A DNA stretch of 64,000 nucleotides, from NCBI GenBank assembly GCA_018524725.1, contig JAEUWP010000130.1:124001-188000 (forward strand), written 5' to 3'. Each line of letters starts with the position of its first letter. Position 1 is the first letter of the stretch. Below are positions 26,439 to 35,972 of this stretch, one piece after another. Below the pieces are notes generated by a model, which was not told where the DNA came from, did no database searches, and worked only from the letters and a program-made list of their open reading frames with translations. Made by a program: the position numbers and the translations under genes. Source of the DNA: Podaxis mareebaensis. Taxonomy: Eukaryota > Basidiomycota > Agaricomycetes > Agaricales > Agaricaceae.

Positions 26439-26797
26439 GTATCCTACTCTGACTTAATTTGATATACTTCCGATGTTATTCATGAAGGGTTGTCCATGAA
26501 CCTTCTTGGATTATAGTTGCTGCTCGAATGAAAAATTCTCCTGTATCTTCTAGTGGCAAGATGTAAAGTTGACTCCGAGTTGTTTTATTTGTTTATTTAG
26601 GTACTGAAAGTTCCAGAATCATGCCATCCGAAGGAGAATTTACTACGGGCAACACAGGTTGTCTTTTACACAGGGCGACTTGACGAAAAGAATGGCTGGG
26701 GGACCATCAATATTTGACTTTGTTTGTCGACGGATCTGCTGGACCGCAGTCCGCCTATCAGAGATTGCGCTTGATCCAACGACATCGCTTAACGAGA
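26439..26797. other. Spacer upstream of BTB gene 4
   Basis: No gene. The last 130 bases resemble the sequence just upstream of BTB gene 5, so the promoter was duplicated with the gene. Confidence 0.5.
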
Positions 26798-28036
26798 ATG
26801 GACAACGACGAAGGACTTCCACGACCTACCGAACGTCATGGAGTTTTTACTGTTGCCATAGCTCATGTCAGAGATGAAGACTATTACTTTGATGACGGGA
26901 ACGTCGTGTTTCTCATAGATGGCTGCCTCTTCAAGGTGAGAAGGTTGCGTGTGCTTCACGTTTCCCTTTTCTAAGCTTCGACCTTCAGATTCACGGTTCG
27001 CTGTTCGCGCGCGACTCCCCCTTTTTTCGCACTATGTTTTCGTTGGCTCAAGGAGACGCCCAAAACAACGGTGTTGCAGAGGGTCAGTCAGACGAATACG
27101 CCGCCGTCTGTCGAAACACAGTTGAAGATTTCCGGGCCTTGTGCTGGGCGGTATACTCAAGGTGCTTCCTGCCCTTATTGATCATGTCCTCCTGTGTCTA
27201 ACTTCAATAGAGCTTCCGATATCCTAGAGCAGCAAACATGGGAAACAATTGATCTTCCAAAGTTGATTCGTGTTGTGGCCATGGCCCACAAGTATGACAT
27301 GGCGGCGTATCGTAGTTGGGCTCTAAATGCCCTTGAAGCATATTCGGCCGCAAAGCCTAAGGAATTCATACATAAATGCCGCACGTGGGCTGACGCAGGA
27401 AGGATACTTGGTCTCGCGAAAAAGTGCGAGGCAAAGGCTTTAGCAGAGCATCTCGAAAAGGACTGGCTTAGGCGCATTTCTGATACATCCAATGCCGAGT
27501 GGACCACTGCCTTCCTGCGGGCCCTGGATATTGCGGAGAATTCAAACGACCTACGATACTTCCATGCCAAGGCATATTATACGTATCTCAGAGCCACGGG
27601 GATCTTCAGTAGGAAAGCCCCGGACACCGCCACACTAGGTCTATCCAAGATCGGGTCCAATTTAGACCAGTCTCTCCGCGATTTGACCGATACACGCCGG
27701 ACGCGACTATACTCTGGTTTCTGGTCATTATCGCAACTGCGCCTCAGACTGTCGCAACCTCCGGAGCTGACTGGGAGTGCTTTGTGTCCCAAACACACAA
27801 GTGAATGCATACCCGCATGGGAAGCATGGTGGAAGGGTGTGTTGGACAGAGCGGTGGGTGGTGGGGGAGGTTTAAATGATCCTGGTGACTTGATCCAAGA
27901 GTTACAGCGAAAAATAGCTGAGCCAATCAGCGGCAAGAGTGATTCTATTCCTTGTTATGCCTTGATCAGGCTGCAAGTAGAGCAGATGGCTCATGACTTT
28001 GATAACAGCCTCCCTGATCGCTTTATGATTCCATAA
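26798..28036 (+). CDS. BTB/POZ domain protein, copy 4 (intact)
   Basis: Exons 26,798-26,935, 26,989-27,161 and 27,211-28,036 encode 378 residues. Start chosen at MDNDEG because the paralogue 1.5 kb downstream has the same start context. The BTB domain (about residues 30-125) shows DEDYYFDDGNVVFLIDGCLF, then IHGSLFARDSPFFRTMF and TVEDFRALCWAVYS. The C-terminal helical half has MAHKYDMAAYRSWALNALEA, YSGFWSLSQLRLRLSQPPEL and ends DRFMIP. It is nearly identical to copy 5, especially in exon 3, which marks a recent tandem duplication. Partner and role unknown. Confidence 0.92.
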
Positions 28037-28061
28037 AGTATCTATGATTCCATAAAGTACC
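28024..28061. repeat. Two-copy tandem repeat over the stop codon of BTB gene 4
   Basis: A 19-base unit (tatgattccataaagtatc) occurs once with the stop codon of gene 4 and once immediately downstream. The same kind of repeat follows gene 5 in more copies. Confidence 0.85.
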
Positions 28062-28298
28062 GGCGCTCCTTGTCAGTGTCCCAATCCATTCCAGGTATAA
28101 GATACCTTTACACTGGCTTCGAAGTTTCAGACCTAGGTCGTCTAACGGCGAGAGGCATGAACGGAATCTATTTCAGACGACGCATGACCCCATATTCCGC
28201 AATATTTGTCTTTATTTGTCAACATATCTGCTCAGCGCAGTGGGCCCGCAGCCTTATTGGGATTGTGCTTAGTCTGAAAATCACATCATTCAACCAGA

Positions 28299-29543
28299 AT
28301 GGACAACGACGAAGGATCTCCCCAACCTTCTCATGGAGCTGACGATAGTGGATCATCTACCATTGCCACCACCCATGTGAGGGATGAAGACTATTACTTT
28401 GACGACGGGAGCGTCGTGTTCCTCGTCAAAGACCGCCTCTTCAAGGTGGGAGGGTTGCTCGTGCTTTGTACCTTCCCTTTCTGAGTTTCGACCTTCAGAT
28501 TCACGGATCGCTGTTTGCACGCGATTCCCCTCTTTTTCGTACTTTGTTCTCGTTGCCTCAAGGGAATGTCCAAGACGGTGCTGCGGAGGGTCAATCGGAC
28601 GAGAACCCCGTCATCTGTCGAGACACAGTTGAAGACTTTCAGGCTTTGTGCTGGGTGGTGTATTCAAGGTGCTCTCTGCCCTTATTAATTATGCCCGCCT
28701 GTGCCTAACTTCAGTAGACCCTCCGATATCCTAGAGCAGCAAGGATGTGAAACAATTGACATCCCAAAACTGATTCGGGTTGTGGCTATGGCCCACAAGT
28801 ACGACATAACGGCATACCGTAGCTGGGCTCTAAATGCGCTTGAAGCATATTCGGCCGCAAAGCCAAAGCACTTCATACATAAATGCCGCACGTGGGCCGA
28901 TGCAGGAAGGATACTTGGTCTCGCGAAAAAGTGCGAGGCGAAGGATTTAGCAGAGCGCCTTGAAAAGGACTGGCTTAGGCGCATTTCTGATACATCCAAT
29001 GCCGAGTGGACCACTGCCTTCCTGCGGGCCTTGGATATTGCGGAGGATTCAAACGACCTACGGTACTTCCATGCTAAGGCATATTGTACGTATCTCAAAG
29101 CCACTGGGATTTTCAGTAGGAAAGCCCCGGACACCGCCACACTAGGTCTATCCAAGATCGGGTCGAATTTAGACCAGTCTCTCCGCGATTTGACTGATAC
29201 ACGCCGGACACGACTATACTCTGGTTTCTGGTCGTTATCGCAACTGCGCCTCAGACTGTCACAACCTCCGGAGCTGACTGAGAGTGCTTTGTGTCCCAAA
29301 CACACAAGTGAATGCATACCCGCATGGGAAGCATGGTGGAAGGGTGTGTTGGATAGAGCGGTGGGTGGTGGGGGAGGTTTAAATGATCCTGGTGACTTGA
29401 TCCAAGAGTTACAGCAAAAAATAGCTGAGCCAATCCGCGGCAAGAATGGTTTTATTCCTTGTTATGCTCTGATCAGGTCGCAAGTAGAGCAGATGGCTCG
29501 TGACTTCGATAGCAGCCTCCCTGATCGTTTTATGATTCCATAA
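28299..29543 (+). CDS. BTB/POZ domain protein, copy 5 (intact)
   Basis: Exons 28,299-28,445, 28,499-28,668 and 28,718-29,543 encode 380 residues. The BTB domain has DEDYYFDDGSVVFLVKDRLF, then IHGSLFARDSPLFRTLF and TVEDFQALCWVVYS. The C-terminal half matches copy 4 almost residue for residue (exon 3 has the same length, 826 bases). Differences are concentrated in the first two exons, for instance SHGADDSGSS near the N-terminus. The reading frame is intact with canonical splice sites. Confidence 0.92.
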
Positions 29544-29606
29544 AGTTATCTATGATTCCATAAAGTTATCTATGATTCCATAAAGTTATCTATGATTCCA
29601 TAAAGT
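29531..29606. repeat. Tandem 20-base repeats over the stop codon of BTB gene 5
   Basis: The unit tatgattccataaagttatc is present three times in full and a fourth time in part. The first unit contains the last residues (MIP) and the stop codon of the gene, so each extra unit carries its own in-register stop. Confidence 0.9.
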
Positions 29607-29652
29607 ACCGGCACTCTTTGTTAGCGTTCCAGCTCCCCGGTGTGAGTGTAGT

Positions 29653-30420
29653 GTGTCTAATATTCAATTCAATGGATCTTGGAGTAATAGATTCAGGGCT
29701 TGGAGCTGGCGAATTCAAGTCATCTACGGCTTATTGTCATCATCCCCAAACATGGGTAAAAACTACTCCGACATTAGAATTCTCGTACTTCTCGTCGACG
29801 GCCGCCTACTTAGGGTGAGAGGTCTGCGTCTCTTTCGCATTTCCTTCTTCTGAACCTGAGCTTTAGATTCACATATCGCCGTTTGAACACGATTCCCCTT
29901 TTTTATGCATTATTCTCGCTTCCCCAGGGAGATGTCAGGGGGAGGGTTGTAGTGGCCATGGCCACGGCATACTGACATCGCGATATACGTGGCTGGGCAC
30001 CATTCTGCCCCGACATCGACGAACTTCATCCGTAGGTGGGGTGGATGGGCCAACGTGGAGAGGATTCGCGGGCGCAAGAAAAAAATGGGGCACTACTGTA
30101 ACGCCAAGGCAAGGCAGACGGGCTTGAACACGGTTCTGCTAATGAGAGGGCCATTGCTTTTACACAAGCCTTGAATATCAAGGAGGCTTGAATCACCTGC
30201 AACACTTTCATGCCAAGGCATATTACGCGTACTTCAGCAGCAACTGGAATCCTCGACATGGCAGCTCGAGACAGCAAAATGCTCTGCTCATCTGATCTTA
30301 GCTTGAGTTTGGATCAATTTCTTCTCGTCTACTGGTTACTATCCTTGCACGAACTTCTACCTGAGACACTCGTTATCCCGAAACTATACCATTTCTTGAC
30401 TTATTTACGGCGCCGTTAGT
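29653..30420 (+). pseudogene. BTB/POZ family pseudogene 6 (heavily decayed)
   Basis: Follows copy 5 after the same short 3' flank. Scattered pieces of the family remain in three frames: ILVLLVDGRLLR (end of exon 1), the exon 2 start near 29,868, FIRRWGGWANVERIRG near 30,010-30,060, a TSAATGIL block near 30,225, and LDQFLLVYWLLSL near 30,310. Several frameshifts and large deletions separate them. This is a third tandem unit of the copy 4/5 array. Confidence 0.75.
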
Positions 30421-30769
30421 CCAACCTTTTTGCCCTCGAACTCTCCTTCCTTCAACACACTACCACTACTCTACGATTCATCGGTGGTTCAGGCTACGAT
30501 AATGAGTAATATACTAATATTAATGGTGCTCGAGTTGACAGTGGCGTCAGTTACATCGTCTCAACAGAGATCCTCAAAGCCTTTGCGCTTAGTCCCCTAT
30601 TACCAGCTTCGTCGGTCGTCCCCTTGAAATTCTTGATAAGATGCGACTACCAAGATGACCTGTGAGTCTCCAGGCACGACCGAGAAAGTAGAGAGTGCGA
30701 ATCCCAGCCAAGTGCTCAGGGAAGGAGAGCAATTGTGAAGTAGCACGTAAACGGCTACACGGTGGTGCC
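30421..30769. other. Intergenic, nothing recognised
   Basis: Separates the decayed BTB copy from the 3' end of ORC6; probably includes the ORC6 3' untranslated region. Confidence 0.45.
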
Positions 30770-32149
30770 TCAGCTTGCGGAAGCCACCATCTCACCCCTT
30801 GCGGATTCACTCGCCTCCTTCCACATCCTCAACACTCTTGCATCGCGGGCGTACCATTGCAAGCAGTCCTGATAAACAGGTCGGAATCGTCTCGTCATGA
30901 CCGGCTCCTCTAGCTTCGACTCCTCATCATCTCCTGCTTCCACCTTGGCAAGGTCCATCTCGAGACTCCGATTAGCGTCTTCACCCACGTCGTCATCTTC
31001 ATCTACATCCATTGCAGCATCCACTTCTTGTTGTAGCACGAACCGCGCTGAACGACGGAGGGGTGACGGTATTGCTGGTGTCACCGTTGGCTTCGCTTTT
31101 GTTGGAGGGGTAAGGTGAACGATATGAGGAGCAGAGGGTGTGATAGGAGGGAATGGAAGACGCTTTTTCGTGGGCGAAGGTGTTGGAGTGGATGCGTCGA
31201 GTTTACGTTTCTTTGTAGGTGTTTCTGGCAGTGCCATTTCCACGTCCTGAGAAACCTCAGCTTCTTGCCCTTTAGGCGGACTCGTTTCGCTGGTTGGGAC
31301 CTGTCGTTGTTTCTTAACAGATTCCCGGGTCGGAGGCTCGCGAAGAGGCTTGGTTGGCGACCGACGAGGAGTTCGCGGAGTTGCTGGTTGTAGCATGGAT
31401 TTGGTGGGTGAAGAAGGTCTGGACGGATTCTTGGCTGCTTCAACGAGTTTGCCTTTCAACGAATTGCACTTTTCATTTAAGAGTTTGATGATTGGCGCGA
31501 GCCTCTTTGAGAGCAATGCGTTGTCCTGCGCGAACTCGTCCAAAGTCGGGAGTTGCTTCACCTAGGGTGCCATCAGTCCAAGTTAGATGGATTCAGAAGA
31601 GAGCGCACTTTAACAGTTGAGCTTGCCCAGAAGAATATGGCGCATTGGACAACCTGTGATTCAACTTTGTGCCGCGCATCCAGCTGCAGGAGAGCATGTT
31701 CCGCCTGTCGCAAGAACGTACTGAAGCCGGAGAACGGCATTTCGACATTGTACTTCTCGCACAATACGTCATAGAATATATCTTTTCGCCTCTTCTTGGG
31801 ACTCAGCTCAGCCTGCAGTACGGTGTTGACAATCCGCAAAGCCTTGTTGAAATCGGTTGTATTAAGGCAGGATGCCTGGCGGGCGTTATCAAGGGCCACA
31901 TCATTATTATTGAGCCTAGGGGACCCCATCTAAGGAATCGAGTATGATGCGACATGGCTGTCAGACGTACTGCTTGGACACAATATAAGCACATATTGCT
32001 GGTAGAGCTGAGGTGAGACCGGAAAGGTAATGTCCGGAGCCCGGTTTTGTTCGCGCTCTGGCCAGAGGGAGAAGTTTCCTTGCTTCCGCAAGTGTTTCAT
32101 TATTCCCACAAACTCGCTGAAGTTGGTCTTCGTCCGCCTTCGGCAGCAT
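30770..32149 (-). CDS. ORC6: Origin recognition complex subunit 6
   Basis: Exons 31,971-32,149, 31,609-31,915 and 30,770-31,561 encode 425 residues. The N-terminal two thirds of the first 165 residues are the cyclin/TFIIB-like fold expected of fungal Orc6: LPALAxxL-type words here read TSALPAICAYIVSKQ, then NNNDVALDNARQASCL and DFNKALRIVNTVLQAEL. A long basic, Pro/Ser-rich disordered part follows, with SPTK and TPRR motifs (possible CDK sites), and an acidic stretch (MDVDEDDDVGEDA). The C-terminus (QDCLQWYARDARVLRMWKEA) is the short segment that docks other ORC subunits in this family. It acts in origin licensing in the nucleus. It is divergently paired with BTB gene 7 across 120 bases. Confidence 0.85.
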
Positions 32150-32196
32150 GGTAGTGGTAAGTGGCTAAGGTGGCGGCGCGTCCGGGAACGGTACGT

Positions 32197-32212
32197 CACA
32201 TCATATGATGTG
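32197..32212. promoter_or_regulatory. Perfect 16-base palindrome in the ORC6/BTB7 divergent promoter
   Basis: CACATCATATGATGTG, flanked by cgtca and cgtcac words. It lies in the 120-base gap between the two start codons. A homodimeric factor site is plausible, but no factor can be named. Confidence 0.4.
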
Positions 32213-32269
32213 TTCGTCACGGAAGGATAATAGTCCGTGACAAGGGAGTCCTTTGTGTCCCTAGATAGG

Positions 32270-33517
32270 ATGGAGATGGAGGGCAAATTAACGACCCCCG
32301 TACTTCCCGATACCCCTATTCGACACCCAGACTACTACTTCCCCAGTGGAAACATCGTGATTTTGTGCCAACATCGACTATTTAAGGTGAGATCAGTGAA
32401 ATCTTGTTAAGTGTCATCAGATCGATGTTCTCGCACAGGTGCACGCCTTTCTGTTCGAGAGAGATTCCGACTTTTTTCGAACACTGTTTTCGTTGCCTCA
32501 GCAATCCACAAGCGATGACCAAGGTCATAGGAGCCAGACTGAGGGGCAATCCGACGGCAATCCCATTGTCTGCCACGAATCTGTCGAGGACTTTGAATCT
32601 CTATGTTGGGTACTGTATTCCAGGTATCCCAATCGCTTTCTTCCCCAAGGAATCTGCCTCATTTGGACAGGCCTCCAGATATCCAAGCTCAAGAAAAATG
32701 GGATACTGTGGACGTACCAAGACTGATTCGAATCCTTGCCGTGTCGGAGAAATATGTCTTTCCAATCCACCGTGATTGGGCCCTCGACATCCTCAATAAC
32801 TTGGCAACCACAGATATAAGCGCATTCATAGAGAAGTGCGGCCCATGGGGTAATCTTGGACGGATGCTTGAGCTTGCTCAGCAGTGTCACAGGAAAGGGT
32901 TGGTGGACTGCATTGAGGAGGCATGGCTGGGATGCATTTCTGCCCTGGTAGACGGACAGCGACGACTCGATGCCTTAAATGCAGCTTTGGATGTTGCAGA
33001 GCGTTCGAATTGCCTACGCAGCTTCCACGGCTGGGCATATTATAACTACCTCATATCAACTGGCGTCTTCAGCGCTCGCTCACCGGACAGCACTCTGAAT
33101 CTGCTCAATAGTTGGGACGACACGTCTTATTTGGACCAGTCTCTCTCGACATTTACTCAAGAACGAAGGCTGCGTATACTCAATGGATTCTGGTCGTTAT
33201 CCCGGCTTCGACTCAAATTGATGCGACCACCTCAGTTGCCTGACAGCCCTTCCTGTCTTTATCACACCAAGACGTGCCTTCCCGCATGGAAAGAATGGTG
33301 GAAAGATCTGGTATCTGAAACATTCCGCAACAAAAACTGCTTCAATGATCCAGGCTTCATAATTCGTTCGGCGCGAGAAAAAGTAGCCAGCCCGATTTTG
33401 TTCCATGTAGGTCTAGAGGAGTACACCATACCTTGTGATGCCGCTATCAGGTCACAAGTTAAGGTGATCTCAGATACCTTTGATAATAACCTCGCCAGTC
33501 ATTTCATGATCCCGTGA
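32270..33517 (+). CDS. BTB/POZ domain protein, copy 7 (intact)
   Basis: Exons 32,270-32,386, 32,439-32,623 and 32,671-33,517 encode 382 residues. The BTB domain reads HPDYYFPSGNIVILCQHRLF, then VHAFLFERDSDFFRTLFSL and ESVEDFESLCWVLYS. The C-terminal region keeps the family pattern (SEKYVFPIHRDWALDILNNL, RLRILNGFWSLSRLRLKLM, ending SHFMIP). Two ATGs (MEMEG) are in frame at the start and I take the first. It belongs to a subfamily with the pseudogene just downstream, distinct from copies 4/5. Confidence 0.92.
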
Positions 33518-33574
33518 GGGCAGGCTGTTCGTCAATGTACTTATTTTCCCCCGTTCGAGTCAATATATAACATA

Positions 33575-33652
33575 AAGTTTTCTCAGTTCCGCGAGCGCTT
33601 CGTTTGCCCGCATAGATTACTGAAGTTGGCCCTTGTCGACCCTTGGCGGCAT
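33575..33652 (-). pseudogene. Fossil of ORC6 exon 1
   Basis: The minus strand reads MPPRVDKGQLQ, a stop, then SMRANEALAELRKL. This aligns in one frame with the start of ORC6 (MLPKADEDQLQ, RVCGNNETLAEARKL). Homology starts at the ATG and ends near 33,575. The remnant sits upstream of and divergent to the BTB copy 8 pseudogene, exactly as ORC6 sits relative to BTB copy 7, so the duplication that made copy 8 carried the shared promoter and the beginning of ORC6. Confidence 0.8.
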
Positions 33653-33795
33653 GGTGAATTAAGAAGAATGGTCGAGATAAGTCTTGGCCGGCATTCCATG
33701 ATTCATGACCTTCCATGATGCGTCATGTGTCGCGTCATCTGATGCATTCGTTTTTGAATGGTGGTTCATGCATGGTTGAATTTATCCATTCCCCT

Positions 33796-35067
33796 ATGCC
33801 AGCAAATACTACACTCGTCGTCAATACGGAGCGTCCTTCTCTGAACACTATACGGCACACCAACTATTATTTCCCTAGTGGAGACATTGTGATTTTGTGC
33901 CAAGATCGACTGTTCAAGGTGAGCTTATCGGGGTCAATCAACAGCTTCCGCTGAACGGCACCAACTCACACTCTCACGGATTTACACCTTTCTGTTCGGA
34001 AGAGACTCAGAAATCTTTAGTACACTTTCTTCGTTGCCTCGGAAACCCACGGCCGATGACGAAAGTCACCAGAGTCAGGCTGAAGGGCAATCCGATGACA
34101 AACCCATCGTCTGCCGTGAATCTGTCGAAGACCTTGAATCTCTATGTTGGGCGTTGTATTCAAGGTATCTCTCGAGCGTCTTGGTTCTTAAAAGAGTCCC
34201 GCCTCATCGATATAGGCTCCCAGATGCCCGTGGTCAAGAACAATGGCCCACTGCCAACATACCTAGACTGATTCGAGTTGCTGCCCTATCGGATAAATAT
34301 GTCTTTCATGTCTATCGCAACTGGGCCCTCGAGGTTCTTGGTGACTTGGCAGCTGCAGATACAGGCCTATTTATGGGAAAGTGCCCCTCATGGGCCAATG
34401 TTGGACGGATACTCGAACTCGCCCAACGATGTCAAAGGAACGCATTGGTGGCGATCATCGAGAAAGAGTGGATCCAATGCATCTCTGACAAGAAAGATGA
34501 ACAGAAGCAACTTCGTGCCTTTAATGCAGCTTTGGATATTGCGGAGGGTTCGAACTGCCTCCATAGTTTCCATGGCAGGGTTACTATGTCTATCTCAAAT
34601 CAACTGGTGTCTTCGGCACCGCTTCCCATGCTCAGGTACTATCGCTCAGCATCTGGGACGACACATCTTACTTGGACCAGTCCCTTATAACACTTACGCA
34701 CGAGCGAAGGCTCCGCGTATGCCACGGATTCTGGTCGTTATCGCAGCTTCGAGTCAAACTAGTGCAATCCCCTCAGCTATTCGACGCTCCTTCGTGTCTC
34801 TCCCACGCCAGTAGTTGCCTTCCTGCGTGGAATGCATGGTGGAAAGATTTAGTGGAAAACGCACATCGCACTGGAAGCTGCGCGAATGACCCCGTGTTCG
34901 TGATGCAAGAAGCGCTGATTAAAGCAGCCGGGCCAATCTTGTATTGCGCGGATCATCACAGGGCAGAGGGTATAGCCTGCGACGACGCAATCAGACGGCA
35001 GGTTAGGGCGCTCTGGCTAAAATTTCATGGTGAGCTACCTGATTTTTTCATGATCCCACAAGGGTAG
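33796..35067 (+). pseudogene. BTB/POZ family pseudogene 8
   Basis: Close relative of copy 7. Exon 1 is open (TNYYFPSGDIVILCQDRLFK, donor at 33,919). The acceptor of exon 2 is destroyed: where copy 7 has cacag before the exon, this copy reads cacgga near 33,980. Exon 2 coding remains (TFLFGRDSEIFSTLSSLPRK and beyond). Exon 3 carries a one-base deletion near 34,577, after the FHGR block, shifting from the frame ending near 34,690 to the one containing SYLDQSLITLTHERRLRVC. The usual stop after FMIP is lost and translation would run two codons further. It may still be transcribed, but cannot make the full protein. Confidence 0.85.
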
Positions 35068-35972
35068 GGTTGTACGCTGATGGTTCTGGTTTCTCGTCAT
35101 AGTCAATGCCTTGCCTCGATATTGGATACGACGAATTGATTTAACCTAAGATCGGTGTTTGAATTACTGTGCCTAGTCCATTTATCGTGCTACCAATCTT
35201 TGCGGCGTAATGAATGTAGGCTAGCTGCTGTAATCTGGATCAGTCAGTGCGGTCATGTCTTCTCTCTTTGTTCTTTTTTTCTTCCGTCTTTTGTCTCTCC
35301 CTATCAGCCATCATCGTTTCCTCCAAATTCTTTTCACTCTGATAAGTCCCCTGGTGCGGGGTAGGAATTTTCATTCTGGTGGATGTTCTTTCTACATTCA
35401 GATTATGTCGACCACTCATTTTGATACTTAAAACGGTTTGGCTTTTTTTCTCCTGTCGGTTATGGTTCCTGGTACATAGTCTCTCTCCGTCAAAGCTGGG
35501 TAAACCCTTTTGTATTCACTTTATTTGAAGCTCGATTCTGGTGCTATGTCTATCTCCTGGGCCGGACACATTGAGACTGAAAGTTCTTGGGTGGTGCACT
35601 TCATGAGAACTCGAGCACTTATCGTCCAATTGCGGTTCAAAAGCACTTCTACATGTTGCCCTGACTGTCTGGAAACCATGTAATACACAAACATTTCCGC
35701 ATCCTGGAGGGGTACTAGAAATTGGGCATATAGGCCGTGTTTCGAGCAATAGCTCTACAGGCCATCTACCGACAAATGAAACATTTATTCGGCCAGTGTA
35801 TGTAACTGCTATTCGTCATGTTTGTCCGGACCTCATCATCAATACTCCGCTCTCAGTACTTGGACCCGAAGTGTTGTGCACAACATATCGGAGGCCAGGA
35901 TTATTGCATGCACTAGTGCATCACTAAGCTAGAATACATGAAAAGAGATGGATCGCTTGACGAATTCGAAAA
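35068..35972. other. Intergenic, nothing recognised
   Basis: Includes pyrimidine-rich stretches near 35,260-35,340. No gene or clear repeat seen; it separates the ends of two converging genes. Confidence 0.45.

Noticed and set aside
30770..32149. ORC6 exon 2 starting at the internal ATG at 31,929
   Set aside because: Joining from the strong donor at 31,970 requires phase 2; only the acceptor before 31,915 gives it. The internal ATG reading would need a weak donor.
33897..34271. Plus-strand ORF of 124 codons across BTB copy 8
   Set aside because: It is out of frame with the BTB homology and arises because the true frame is broken.
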